A DNA stretch of 54,690 nt, taken from NCBI RefSeq assembly GCF_003596335.1, contig NZ_QZCH01000029.1, positions 1-54,690 on the forward strand. The letters are read 5' to 3'. A program made the position numbers and the translations under genes. Numbering within the stretch: position 1 is the stretch's first letter; every line of letters starts with the position of its first letter. Shown here in pieces: positions 9,014 to 17,788 of the stretch. The stretch is from Motilimonas pumila. GTDB taxonomy: Bacteria; Pseudomonadota; Gammaproteobacteria; Enterobacterales; CBDFNC01. Under the pieces are notes generated by a model. It ran no database searches, was not told the origin of the DNA, and was given only the letters and a program-made list of their open reading frames with translations.

Positions 9014-10235
9014 GTTTCTGCTCAATAAACGCCTGCAATGCTTGTTGCCGCTGGCGATTTAGCTCTTGCTTGATCTCTGCGCCTTTAAAGCCGCCTTGTA
9101 CTATGGGCTGCACCGCAATACCGGCGGCTACCTGATAAGCCTGACGGCAATAATCGGCCTCTTCATACGGTTTATCTTCAAATCCTAACCGGCCGGTTAA
9201 ATCAGCTTTACAAGCCAATAATAACTGCTCAAAGCGTGCTGGTTTTCGCCATGCGTCGGTTTGTTCAAAAATAGCCAGAAGGCCTGCGCTGTCGAGCTCA
9301 TAAATATGGTGGATCTGGCAATGTTGCTGACTCATCATCAGTGCAAGGTCACGGCAATGGTTGGGAACTTTGAAGCGATCGCATACTGCTTTTATTAAGG
9401 GCAGGCCTTTGCTGCCATGATGTTTATGGCTTGGCCATAACTCGGCGGGGGTAAGCGCTTTACCAAAGTCATGGCACAGGGCGCTAAAGCGTACTGCCAA
9501 CTCGTCTGAAAGCAGCGCTGCTTGTTCGACTACCATCAAGGTATGAATGCCGGTATCTATTTCAGGGTGCCAACGTTTAGGCCCTGGAACCCCAAATAAG
9601 TTATTTAATTCCGGCAATACTTCTGCCAGGGCGCCGCACTGCTTTAATACTTCAAAAAAGCGACTTGGTGAAGGTGACATCAGCGCGCCAGAGAGTTCTT
9701 GCCAAACCCTCTCAGGGGTAAGGAAGCGCAGCTCACCTGAGTGACTAATGTTTTGCATCAAGGTCAGTGTTTCAGGAGCGACTTCAAAACCCAAGTGAGC
9801 AAAGCGCGCGGCAAATCTTGCCACCCTGAGAACTCGCAGTGGATCTTCTGCAAAAGCGGGGGATACGTGGCGCAAAAGACGTTTTTGAATATCTTGTTGG
9901 CCACCATAGGGGTCAATAATTTCGCCATTATGGCCTTGAGCCATAGCATTAATGGTGAGATCTCTGCGCTGTAAATCTTGCGTTAAGGTCACGTCTGGGT
10001 CAAAAAAACACTCAAAGCCTGTATAACCTTGACCTTTTTTTCGCTCGGTACGTGCCAGCGCGTGCTCTTCTTGGGTTGTCGGGTGTAAAAATACCGGAAA
10101 GTCTTGGCCAACTCGCTGAAAACCTTGTTGTAACATTTGCTTAGGCGTCGCGCCAACCACCACAAAATCGCGGTCTTTAAGCTGGATGTTGAGTAATTGG
10201 TCACGCACGGCGCCACCGACGAGATATATCTGCAA
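8997..10235 (-). CDS. cca: Multifunctional CCA-adding enzyme (tRNA nucleotidyltransferase)
   Basis: It adds or repairs the 3' CCA end of tRNAs. The class II nucleotidyltransferase core begins MQIYLVGGAVRD, with catalytic D21 and D23 in LKDRDF, followed by the RRDLTINAMA motif (90-99) and the DPLRVLRVARFAARF helix. A C-terminal HD domain (H255, D256 in LCHDFGKAL) provides the phosphohydrolase activity known for the E. coli enzyme. The 412-residue length equals E. coli Cca. It is divergent from gspA. Confidence 0.96.
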   Translation of the reverse strand: MQIYLVGGAVRDQLLNIQLKDRDFVVVGATPKQMLQQGFQRVGQDFPVFLHPTTQEEHALARTERKKGQGYTGFECFFDPDVTLTQDLQRRDLTINAMAQGHNGEIIDPYGGQQDIQKRLLRHVSPAFAEDPLRVLRVARFAARFAHLGFEVAPETLTLMQNISHSGELRFLTPERVWQELSGALMSPSPSRFFEVLKQCGALAEVLPELNNLFGVPGPKRWHPEIDTGIHTLMVVEQAALLSDELAVRFSALCHDFGKALTPAELWPSHKHHGSKGLPLIKAVCDRFKVPNHCRDLALMMSQQHCQIHHIYELDSAGLLAIFEQTDAWRKPARFEQLLLACKADLTGRLGFEDKPYEEADYCRQAYQVAAGIAVQPIVQGGFKGAEIKQELNRQRQQALQAFIEQKQKQPQ

Positions 10236-10355
10236 AAAAACGCTCCCTTACCTTGCTGTAGAACCCATTATAAACCTATCTGAAACTGATCTTCATTCCC
10301 TTTAAAAGAGTAGAAATGTGTGACTTGCTTGTTTTAGTTCAATCAAGCTGTCTGA

Positions 10356-10361
10356 TATAGT
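10356..10361 (+). promoter_or_regulatory. Probable extended -10 promoter of gspA-gspB
   Basis: TGA-TATAGT resembles an extended -10 element, with a poor -35 upstream. The predicted start near 10368 would give a short leader before the gspA start codon. Confidence 0.4.
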
Positions 10362-10392
10362 GTGTCTCTCAAAGAAGGATTGCAGTGAATCT

Positions 10393-12237
10393 ATGTACAA
10401 AGAGTTTTTTGGTTTAAAGGAAAGCCCGTTTTCAATCGCGCCCGATCCTGATTATTTATATATGAGTGACCGCCATAAGGAAGCATTGGCGCACTTAATG
10501 TATGGCCTTGATGCTGCTGTCGGCGGATTTATTTTATTAACCGGTGAAGTGGGTACCGGTAAAACAACCGTGTGTCGCTCTTTACTGCAAGAGTTACCCG
10601 TAAAAACCGAACTGGCGTTTATTCTTAACCCGTCGTTGACCAAAATCGAACTGCTTGCGACTATTTGTGATGAATTCGGTATTAAATATAACCGAGAGCG
10701 AACCAGTTTAAAAAACTTGTTTGACGTGATTGCGCGATTTCTGCTGAAAAACCATCAAGAAGGCATTCACTCGGTACTATTGATTGATGAAGCGCAGCAT
10801 CTAAGCCCTAAAGTGCTAGAGCAACTACGCTTACTGACCAACCTAGAAACTGACCGTAAAAAATTGCTGCAAATCATTTTGATTGGTCAGCCAGAATTGC
10901 AAGCTTTGCTTAAACAAGAGCAGTTACGCCAATTAGCACAACGTATTACCGCCCGTTACCATCTATTACCTCTGGATAAAACGGAAGTCTGTCATTACGT
11001 TAGGCATAGGTTAAAAGTGGCTGGCTGCCAATTGCCGGTATTTAATAACCGCAGTTTGGTGGAGATTCATCGTCAAAGCGGTGGCGTACCTCGCCTGATT
11101 AACCTGATTTGTGATCGGGCTTTATTGGCAGCCTATGCCAACAGTGATCATAACATTACGCCTTCACTGATAACCTCTGTGGCGACAGAGGTCCGAGGTG
11201 AAGACGCCGTGAAAACCCTTAACCCTCGGCCTCTTATTTATGCGGGAGCTGCACTTTCTGTTGCCTTAATCGCAGCTTTGTCCGTGCCTTATGTGATGGG
11301 CTTTATCAATAGCCATAAAGCCGATGCTGAGATGCAAGTGATGCAGCAAAATGTGGAGGCGGCACAGGCTATTTCATTGCCACCAGTACCAGAAGAGCAA
11401 GCATTGCAAAACCCCTACGTGGCACCTGTTCAGCAAGCTGAAGGCAGCCCACAGCGAGAACCTGATAGTTCTGGCACCGGAGAAAGCCAAGAAACCGTGG
11501 CCAGTTTTAGCGCCGCAGAGCCGATAGTGGTTGGCGCAGTACCTGAAGGGGTCGAAGATTTAGCTTCGATAGATGTTCAAACTCCGGTTGATATGCAGTA
11601 TCAACGCAGGCTGGAGAAAGTGGTAGCTGATAGCCGCTCGATGGAGCCGGCAATGCAAAACTTATATCGTGTATGGGGTTATGACGTACCGCTACAGGAT
11701 GCCCGCTGTGAAAATGCCATAGCCGCTGGCTTACATTGCTTAGAAGGGCGGGGCAGTGTTCGCAGCCTTAAAGAGATGAATCACCCAGCAGTGGTAAAAA
11801 TGCTGGATAAACGCAACCAAACTTACTTTGCCACGTTAACTCACGCCAAGCCGGTGATCTTTGCTTCGGGCGGGGGAACGAAACACGGCTTTGTATTGTT
11901 GATTAATGATAAACGCGTGAAGGTCAGTGAAAACTGGTTCAATGAACATTGGAGCGGCGAATACACCTTATTTTGGAAAGCGCCAGCGGGTTACGAGCGA
12001 GCACTTGGACTTGGCGCGGAAGGCGCCGCTGTGCAGTGGCTTGATGACAGTTTGGCCCAAATTTATAACCAAGACTATCGTTCGACACAAAGGTTTGATG
12101 GGACCTTACAAGAGCGTGTAATGCGTTTTCAAAATGAGCACAACCTCGGTGTTGATGGCATTGCCGGGGTGCAAACGTTACTGCGTATCAATACGGCTGT
12201 ATTGCCTTATATGCCAAAGCTATTGACTGAGGGGTAA
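10393..12237 (+). CDS. gspA: Type II secretion assembly ATPase GspA (ExeA-like)
   Basis: Inner-membrane AAA ATPase. In Aeromonas the homologue ExeA, with ExeB, helps the secretin ring assemble through the peptidoglycan. The start MYKEFFGLKESPFSI is family-typical. Walker A is GEVGTGKT (51-58) and Walker B is LLIDEAQH (about 131-138). One membrane segment follows near residues 276-298, then a Pro/Glu-rich linker, a periplasmic region resembling C39-like peptidase folds, and a peptidoglycan-binding domain near the C-terminus (RFQNEHNLGVDGIAG). The ATG is 13 bases from the only good Shine-Dalgarno (GAAGGA, 10374-10379), a long spacing. The gspB gene follows two bases after the stop. The rest of the gsp cluster is not in this window. 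Confidence 0.93.
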   Translation: MYKEFFGLKESPFSIAPDPDYLYMSDRHKEALAHLMYGLDAAVGGFILLTGEVGTGKTTVCRSLLQELPVKTELAFILNPSLTKIELLATICDEFGIKYNRERTSLKNLFDVIARFLLKNHQEGIHSVLLIDEAQHLSPKVLEQLRLLTNLETDRKKLLQIILIGQPELQALLKQEQLRQLAQRITARYHLLPLDKTEVCHYVRHRLKVAGCQLPVFNNRSLVEIHRQSGGVPRLINLICDRALLAAYANSDHNITPSLITSVATEVRGEDAVKTLNPRPLIYAGAALSVALIAALSVPYVMGFINSHKADAEMQVMQQNVEAAQAISLPPVPEEQALQNPYVAPVQQAEGSPQREPDSSGTGESQETVASFSAAEPIVVGAVPEGVEDLASIDVQTPVDMQYQRRLEKVVADSRSMEPAMQNLYRVWGYDVPLQDARCENAIAAGLHCLEGRGSVRSLKEMNHPAVVKMLDKRNQTYFATLTHAKPVIFASGGGTKHGFVLLINDKRVKVSENWFNEHWSGEYTLFWKAPAGYERALGLGAEGAAVQWLDDSLAQIYNQDYRSTQRFDGTLQERVMRFQNEHNLGVDGIAGVQTLLRINTAVLPYMPKLLTEG

Positions 12238-12239
12238 GG

Positions 12240-13244
12240 ATGTCAACAATACTAAATGCCTTAAAAAAGTCAGAAGAGCTACGCAACGAGACCACGCCGA
12301 TGCAGTCACTTGCCCGTGGTCAAGCGCAATATCAGTTTCCCGTCTCTGAAGATACGGGGCCCGCTATTTGGCCTTACGTGTTATCTGGCGTACTGACAAC
12401 GGCGATTATTGCCGGTGGCATTATTTGGTACATCAGTAGTGATAGTGGCAGCGTATTTGCTTCGCTACCGGCAGCCGAGCCCACTGTGGCCGAGCTGCAA
12501 ACTGAAGATAACACATCAGTAGTTAATCAAGCTGGCAGTGGTAACTCACAGGCCAGCCAACAAAAAAAATCGGTTCGCTTTCTCGAGCAAGAGGTGGCAG
12601 CTGGCGGAGATGAAATTGCATTTTTACCGGCTAAAGAATACAAAACGGTTCCGCTACCTGAATACAGTGCTCCGCCCAAACCGGCGTTTAGGGTGGGGGC
12701 GAACGTCAGCGACCTAGTACAAGATATTCCAAAGGAGCCGGTCACGGTTTCTGGCCAAAAAGATGATATTTTGGGTGATATTGACTTATCAGGCACAGAT
12801 CCCGCTCTGGCGGCGAAAATCCGTGCGGCTTTAGCGGTTGAATCACCAGCAACGAATGTGACCGAGACAGTCCCTAGCAATAATGTCGATTACTCCGATG
12901 TATCGGCCGAGCTCGCCCGTAAATTTCAAAAAGCCCTCGACAGTAATATTCCTCTGGATCAAGAGCCTGAGCCCGTAGCTGCCACTGCTGGTGGCGGAGC
13001 CATGGATATCACTCAATTACCCGATGACTTGCAACAACTTATTAGGCCGTTTTCGTATAACTCTCACGTTTATTCAAGCAACTCAAGCAAGAAGTCGGTG
13101 AGCTTTAATAATAAAAAATATCGTGAAGGAGACGAAGTCAGTAATGGCTTAGAAGTGATAGAGATAAGGCCAAATGATGTAGTGCTGCGAATTAATCGCC
13201 AAAGCTTTAAGGTATCGGCGATGACAGATTGGCGAGGATATTAA
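12240..13244 (+). CDS. gspB: Type II secretion assembly protein GspB (ExeB-like)
   Basis: Partner of GspA, thought to link the ATPase to the secretin. The N-terminal MSTILNALKKSEELR is typical of the family. One membrane segment (about residues 42-65) is followed by a long low-complexity periplasmic linker with Ala, Ser, Pro and Glu. The conserved GspB domain is at the C-terminus, about residues 260-334 (YREGDEVSNGLEVIEI). At 334 residues it is longer than some homologues, mostly through the linker. It is tightly coupled to gspA and ends at a shared bidirectional terminator. Confidence 0.9.
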   Translation: MSTILNALKKSEELRNETTPMQSLARGQAQYQFPVSEDTGPAIWPYVLSGVLTTAIIAGGIIWYISSDSGSVFASLPAAEPTVAELQTEDNTSVVNQAGSGNSQASQQKKSVRFLEQEVAAGGDEIAFLPAKEYKTVPLPEYSAPPKPAFRVGANVSDLVQDIPKEPVTVSGQKDDILGDIDLSGTDPALAAKIRAALAVESPATNVTETVPSNNVDYSDVSAELARKFQKALDSNIPLDQEPEPVAATAGGGAMDITQLPDDLQQLIRPFSYNSHVYSSNSSKKSVSFNNKKYREGDEVSNGLEVIEIRPNDVVLRINRQSFKVSAMTDWRGY

Positions 13245-13287
13245 CGCTCAACCTCTAATAAGGCCACTTAGTGGCCAATTGAACAAT

Positions 13288-13316
13288 AAAAAAGGCAGCT
13301 ATATAGCTGCCTTTTT
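13288..13316. terminator. Bidirectional terminator between gspB and the SH3-domain gene
   Basis: The stem AAGGCAGCTA / TAGCTGCCTT is flanked by A-rich sequence on the left and Ts on the right, so it can act on both strands between the convergent genes. Confidence 0.85.
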
Positions 13317-13333
13317 GTTGGAGAGTTTTCTTT

Positions 13334-13948
13334 TTACACCCAGTTTGGATCTTTACGTTTTCTGCGGGGCAAGAAAGGAATGATAAAGCCGATAAAAACA
13401 CCTGCACCTAATACCGCTCCACCATAGCTTAACCAACGCATTTGCACGTCTTCGCTTTGGTTATCGAGCTGAGTTTGTAATTGAGCGTTGTCGGCTTTTA
13501 GTTGAATTATCTCGTCGGTCAGAGTTTGCTTTTCTGACATTAATGCGGTGATGGTATTATTTTGTTCACTCAACGCTTGGTCTTTGCCTATCAGCACTTG
13601 GTTATTGCTTTGCTCGATATTAGCTAAAGTAGCTTGTGTTTGCTCTAGCTCGGCAATGACCTTAGGCAGCTGTTTTAGTGCTGGTTCTTGTTCTTGAACG
13701 TATTTGGTTTCTACCCAACCCACACGGCCTCTTTCATCTTCAATTTGAGCAAAACCTGTATTAGTGTCGTACTGTTTGACTTGCACCTTGGTACCGGCAT
13801 TTACGCTGCCAAGAATGCGGTATTGAGCACTCGGACCTGAGTGGAAATAGACAAACAGTTCGTCACTGATAAAGCGATCGGCTGCTGTGACTGAGTAACT
13901 GCTGAGCAGCAGTGTTGTAAATGTGAACAAAGAGGTAAGTATTTTCAC
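13334..13948 (-). CDS. ygiM: YgiM-like SH3-domain membrane protein
   Basis: A 204-residue envelope protein of the TIGR04211 family, function unknown. A signal peptide is followed by a bacterial SH3 domain (about residues 25-85, containing SGPSAQYRILGSV and GRVGWVETKYV), a coiled coil (about 90-165, repeated Gln, Leu and Glu), one membrane segment (172-192, containing GAVLGAGVFIGFIIPF) and a short basic cytoplasmic tail (RRKRKDPNWV). This matches E. coli YgiM in order and size. The cca-linked position is also conserved with E. coli. Periplasmic exposure of the SH3 domain is inferred from the signal peptide. Confidence 0.88.
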   Translation of the reverse strand: MKILTSLFTFTTLLLSSYSVTAADRFISDELFVYFHSGPSAQYRILGSVNAGTKVQVKQYDTNTGFAQIEDERGRVGWVETKYVQEQEPALKQLPKVIAELEQTQATLANIEQSNNQVLIGKDQALSEQNNTITALMSEKQTLTDEIIQLKADNAQLQTQLDNQSEDVQMRWLSYGGAVLGAGVFIGFIIPFLPRRKRKDPNWV

Positions 13949-14099
13949 GTATCGATTCTCGAAGCCTTAGAAGTCTGCTGCAAGTTTAAAAACTTCGTCA
14001 GCAATGAACAAGTATGAAAAGTGTAAAAGGTCACGTTCCCTGCCAATTTTTTTAAAAAATGACGACCGAGAGTGAGCAATAATGAGCAAAAGTTTATCG

Positions 14100-14128
14100 A
14101 AAAAAAAAGCGCCTCTCGGCGCTTTTTT
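14100..14128 (-). terminator. Intrinsic terminator of the DUF47-pitA operon
   Basis: The stem AGCGCC / GGCGCT is followed by a run of about nine Ts on the minus strand, two bases after the pitA stop. Confidence 0.88.
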
Positions 14129-14129
14129 G

Positions 14130-15398
14130 TTAAGCGATAAACATGCCTCTGAGCATCCAGAAGAACATGATAGACAGTACGGCACCTATTGGTAGCGTGA
14201 CTACCCAAGATACGACGATACTGCGAACAACACCAAGGTTTAATGCTGCAATGCCACGGGCCATGCCTACACCTAATACCGCACCAACTAAAGTTTGTGT
14301 GGTCGAGATAGGTAAGCCTGTACCCGATGCAATTACCACTGTAGTGGCTGCTGCAAGCTCAGCTGCAAAGCCTCGGCTTGGTGTAAGGTGGGTGATGCCG
14401 TTACCTATGGTAGCGATAACGCGCTTACCAAAGATGGCCAAGCCTAATACGATACCTAAGCCACCCAATGGTAAAATCCACCAGGCCAGTGCGGCTTTAC
14501 CGGCAATTTCACCGTCATTGTGCACTATGCTTACCACTGCGGCTAATGGGCCAATGGCGTTTGCAACGTCATTAGAGCCGTGAGCAAATGCCATTGCACA
14601 AGCCGTGATAACCATCAAAATAGCAAACACTTTCTCAACGTTGGTGTAGTGCATTTTTTTGTCGGCTTTTGGATCAATTTTAATACGGCTAATGAAGTAT
14701 TTGCCTATCATAGCTACCACAATACCGACCAACACGGCCAAGCCATATGCTTCCAATGTATCAAAGTGTATGCCTACATGTTTTAAGCCTTTCTTGATGG
14801 TCACAAGGGACATCATAAAACCCGCTAAAAACATATAGCCAGGAACATAGCGCTTGGCGTTGCGCAGAGGGTCTGCAGTATTAAATATGAGGTTTTGCGC
14901 ACTCATAAATATGGCATAGGAGATTAAACCCGCTATTAATGGTGTCACTACCCAGCTACCAACAATGCCCGTTACCTTGCCCCATTCAACAATGTCAGGG
15001 TTCACACCAACGGCCGCGAACCCAACGATGGCACCAATAATTGAGTGAGTGGTTGATACTGGCCAGCCAAAGTATGACGCGATCAACAGCCACAAACCTG
15101 CGGCTAGCAGAGCTGAAATCATACCAAAGACGAGCAACTCGGGTTGATCAACAAAGGCGGCGGAGTCGATAATACCTTTACGTATGGTAGAAGTAACTTC
15201 ACCACCCGCGAGGTATGCACCGGCGAACTCAAAAATCATCGCAATGATGATAGCTTGTTTAATGGTTAAGGCTTTTGAACCTACCGACGTTCCCATTGCG
15301 TTGGCAACGTCGTTAGCACCAATACCCCAGGCCATAAAAAAGCCGAACAAGGCTGCGATAATAACCAGGGTCGTACCGTGTGTGGCTAAAATTTCCAT
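14130..15398 (-). CDS. pitA: Low-affinity inorganic phosphate transporter (PiT family)
   Basis: A 422-residue membrane carrier that takes up metal-phosphate or sodium-coupled phosphate. The two PiT repeats are plain: GIGANDVANAMGTSVGSKAL near residues 26-45 and a second FAHGSNDVANAIGPLAAV near 272-289. Each is followed by a GxxxPxSTTxxxxGAxxG stretch (VSTTHSIIGAIVG and ISTTQTLVGAVLG). About ten hydrophobic segments are seen. It lies 22 bp after the DUF47 gene, the usual partner of this transporter type. Whether the coupling ion is H+ or Na+ cannot be told from sequence alone. Confidence 0.94.
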   Translation of the reverse strand: MEILATHGTTLVIIAALFGFFMAWGIGANDVANAMGTSVGSKALTIKQAIIIAMIFEFAGAYLAGGEVTSTIRKGIIDSAAFVDQPELLVFGMISALLAAGLWLLIASYFGWPVSTTHSIIGAIVGFAAVGVNPDIVEWGKVTGIVGSWVVTPLIAGLISYAIFMSAQNLIFNTADPLRNAKRYVPGYMFLAGFMMSLVTIKKGLKHVGIHFDTLEAYGLAVLVGIVVAMIGKYFISRIKIDPKADKKMHYTNVEKVFAILMVITACAMAFAHGSNDVANAIGPLAAVVSIVHNDGEIAGKAALAWWILPLGGLGIVLGLAIFGKRVIATIGNGITHLTPSRGFAAELAAATTVVIASGTGLPISTTQTLVGAVLGVGMARGIAALNLGVVRSIVVSWVVTLPIGAVLSIMFFWMLRGMFIA

Positions 15399-15420
15399 AA
15401 TCTAACTACCTGTGAAAACG

Positions 15421-16101
15421 TTAAGAACGCGCTAGCATAAGTTCCAGACGAGCACCTACACGCTCTGCCTGGTCTGCAAGGTCACCAACCCACTCGAGGA
15501 TTTGGTACAAAAACATCATGTCGATGGGGCTGTATTGAGTTTCGATTTTTTGTAACTCACGACGTAGCTTAATTTGTAAGCTGTCAGTATCGTCTTCGAT
15601 CTCGTCTAAGCGTTGGATCATTTCTTCTACGAGTTCTACTTCACGGCCTTTAAAGCCAGTTTCAAGAAGTTCGTCTAGCTCGTTGATGGCTTTTTTTGCT
15701 TGTTTCGTTGCATCAATACAACGGCTCAAGTAAGCCATAAAGTCTGCTTGGGTAGCGCTTGGTAAGTGTAGTTGACGACCAAGCACACGACCTGAAATGT
15801 CTTTCGCGCGGTTGGCAATTTTGTCTTGTTGGGTGAGTAGCTCCAACATATCAGTACGTTCAACTGGGATGAAGATACCACGAGGTAGCTTTAACCTAAT
15901 TTCACGTTTAAGGGCGTCAGCCACTTTTTCAATTTCGGAGATTTTTGCTTGTTGTTTTCTTGCTTCTTCCCAGTTGTTTGCGTTAGCGGCTTCAAAAAAT
16001 GGGATGAGATGTTTACAACATTCGTGAACTTTATTGATATGCTCTTGTAGAGGCTTGATCGGCGACTTTGCGAAAAGTCCTAAAATAGTATTTACTGGCA
16101 T
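15421..16101 (-). CDS. DUF47 (PhoU-like) phosphate transport accessory protein
   Basis: A 226-residue all-helical cytoplasmic protein of the TIGR00153/DUF47 family, distantly related to PhoU. It is commonly found just upstream of pit genes and is thought to regulate or couple phosphate uptake. Seen are MPVNTILGLFAKSP at the N-terminus and the metal-ligand-like acidic helix motif with ELVEEMIQRLDEIEDDTD. A TTG two codons earlier is in frame, but the ATG at 16101 matches the family start and has AGG nine bases upstream. It is the first gene of the operon with pitA. Confidence 0.9.
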   Translation of the reverse strand: MPVNTILGLFAKSPIKPLQEHINKVHECCKHLIPFFEAANANNWEEARKQQAKISEIEKVADALKREIRLKLPRGIFIPVERTDMLELLTQQDKIANRAKDISGRVLGRQLHLPSATQADFMAYLSRCIDATKQAKKAINELDELLETGFKGREVELVEEMIQRLDEIEDDTDSLQIKLRRELQKIETQYSPIDMMFLYQILEWVGDLADQAERVGARLELMLARS

Positions 16102-16266
16102 TGCCAATTACCTGTTTCGGTGAAAAAACACACGATTGATAGATTGGCGCAAATGTTAACTTATGTTGGCGGGCATGAAAACAGCTAAACTGGCTAAATG
16201 AAAATTTAAATTTGGTTTGAGCCTTCATGTTTATTAATTAATCTTCATAAAGATATTAAAGATCAT

Positions 16267-17775
16267 ATGGATACAGAGATAGAGATAAAGTTTTTTGTCT
16301 CCCCGCAGGCGGTTGATTTAATGCCTGAGTTATTTGACAAATATCAAGTTTGTTCAATCAATAAACAGCAATTGAGCAATGTGTACTTTGATACCAGTGA
16401 ACGCGAGCTGCAAAAAGCGGGCCTGGGTCTTCGAGTTCGTTGCTTTGACGATAAAATAGAGCAAACGATTAAGCTATCTGGCTCTGTAGTTGGCGGCTTA
16501 CATCAGCGCCCTGAATATAACGAATCTATCGCTTCTAATCGTCCAGAGTTATCCCGTTTTAAAGCCGATATTTGGCCGGAAGGTTTTGAAGCCGCTGACC
16601 TGCAAGCTCGAATTAACCCTGTATTTAGTAATGACTTTGAAAGGCAAACTTGGCTAATTGATTGCAATGGCAAAGGTTTGGTCGAAGTGGCGTTTGATTT
16701 AGGTGAAATTTCTACCGCTAATGGTCATGAATCCATTTGTGAAATCGAACTGGAGTTACTAAAAGGCTCTGAAGAAGTATTGTTTTTGTTAGCACAAGAC
16801 ATCGCGACATTGCCAGAGGCCCGCTTGGTAAACCAAAGTAAAGCGCAGCGGGGTTATGCATTAGCGCAAGAGCAGCCTCTGCAAGAACAAGCCTTAGATT
16901 ATGTCAGCGTTACCGCGCAAGGCTCGGTATTGCAAAACATGCTGGCTGCATTTCAATACGGTTTGTCTTATTGGCAACATCACGAATATCTGTATTTAGC
17001 CCATAATCAACTTAGCGCATTGATGAAAATGCGTGATGGCATCAATTTTATCCATCAAGCTAGCGTGACTTACTTACAAGCCATGCAGCAAACTCAATAT
17101 CAAGATTGGCTGGGAGAGTTAAATTGGCTGTCGAGTAAATTATCTTGGTTGGATGAGTATTACGCTTTATGCACTTTGACCGAAAATAAAGGGCACTTCA
17201 TTAAAAAATTAAGTGACTACAAAGGGTTAAAGCACAGCTTAAAAGATCAATTAGGGCGTTTGCCAGATGAAACCGCGGTCAAAGAGTTGATCACTTCAAC
17301 CCGTTATTGTCAGTTGGTGCTGAATTTGACTCAGTGGATGCTGGAATGCAGCAAAATGCCGCAAAATGCGGTGTTAACACAAACCTTTGAACCTTTTGCC
17401 GAAAAAGTGTTAGCGAAAAGTTGGCAAGAGTTATTAGGCTCAAATTTAGCTAATGACGGCGTTGAACTCGCGCACTATATGGCAATGAAGGGTCAGTTAA
17501 GCCGCAACCTCATGGTTGGCACGTGTGTGGGTGCCTGTTTTAACGACGATGCTCGCGATGAATTTCGTTTTCCTTGGCTCGATATTTTACGGGGCATTGA
17601 AGATCTGGAGTTACTGCTGCCTGTATTTGATTATGGGCAACAGCTTGAAGAAGGTGAAGAGAAAAAGAAAGTGTTGAAGTGGGTTAAGCGCAAGCGGCAA
17701 TCCATTTTGCACGCGATGGACCTATCTCGCAGCCAAGCGCTACAGTTTAGCCCTTATTGGCATAACGAAGCCTAA
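16267..17775 (+). CDS. ygiF: CYTH-CHAD inorganic triphosphatase (YgiF-like)
   Basis: The N-terminal CYTH domain has the defining ExExK signature (E4, E6, K8 in EIEIKFF) and further charged strands, consistent with triphosphate hydrolysis as shown for E. coli YgiF. The C-terminal ~300 residues correspond to a CHAD-type helical domain, but the histidine-rich start is weak (AHNQLSALMKMRD instead of the usual VHxMRVxxRR). At 502 residues it is about 70 longer than E. coli YgiF, mainly in the second half. In E. coli this gene directly precedes glnE. Here five kilobases of other genes separate them. Its terminator runs into the opposing channel gene. Confidence 0.85.
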   Translation: MDTEIEIKFFVSPQAVDLMPELFDKYQVCSINKQQLSNVYFDTSERELQKAGLGLRVRCFDDKIEQTIKLSGSVVGGLHQRPEYNESIASNRPELSRFKADIWPEGFEAADLQARINPVFSNDFERQTWLIDCNGKGLVEVAFDLGEISTANGHESICEIELELLKGSEEVLFLLAQDIATLPEARLVNQSKAQRGYALAQEQPLQEQALDYVSVTAQGSVLQNMLAAFQYGLSYWQHHEYLYLAHNQLSALMKMRDGINFIHQASVTYLQAMQQTQYQDWLGELNWLSSKLSWLDEYYALCTLTENKGHFIKKLSDYKGLKHSLKDQLGRLPDETAVKELITSTRYCQLVLNLTQWMLECSKMPQNAVLTQTFEPFAEKVLAKSWQELLGSNLANDGVELAHYMAMKGQLSRNLMVGTCVGACFNDDARDEFRFPWLDILRGIEDLELLLPVFDYGQQLEEGEEKKKVLKWVKRKRQSILHAMDLSRSQALQFSPYWHNEA

Positions 17776-17788
17776 CCCAATCTCTGAA

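Noticed and set aside
13945..14208. Minus-strand open frame of 87 codons between the SH3-domain gene and pitA
   Set aside because: Spans the pitA terminator and 3' end, has no family resemblance and no ribosome site.
16102..16266. Pho box upstream of the DUF47-pitA operon
   Set aside because: No pair of CTGTCAT-like repeats could be found; only a lone partial match.
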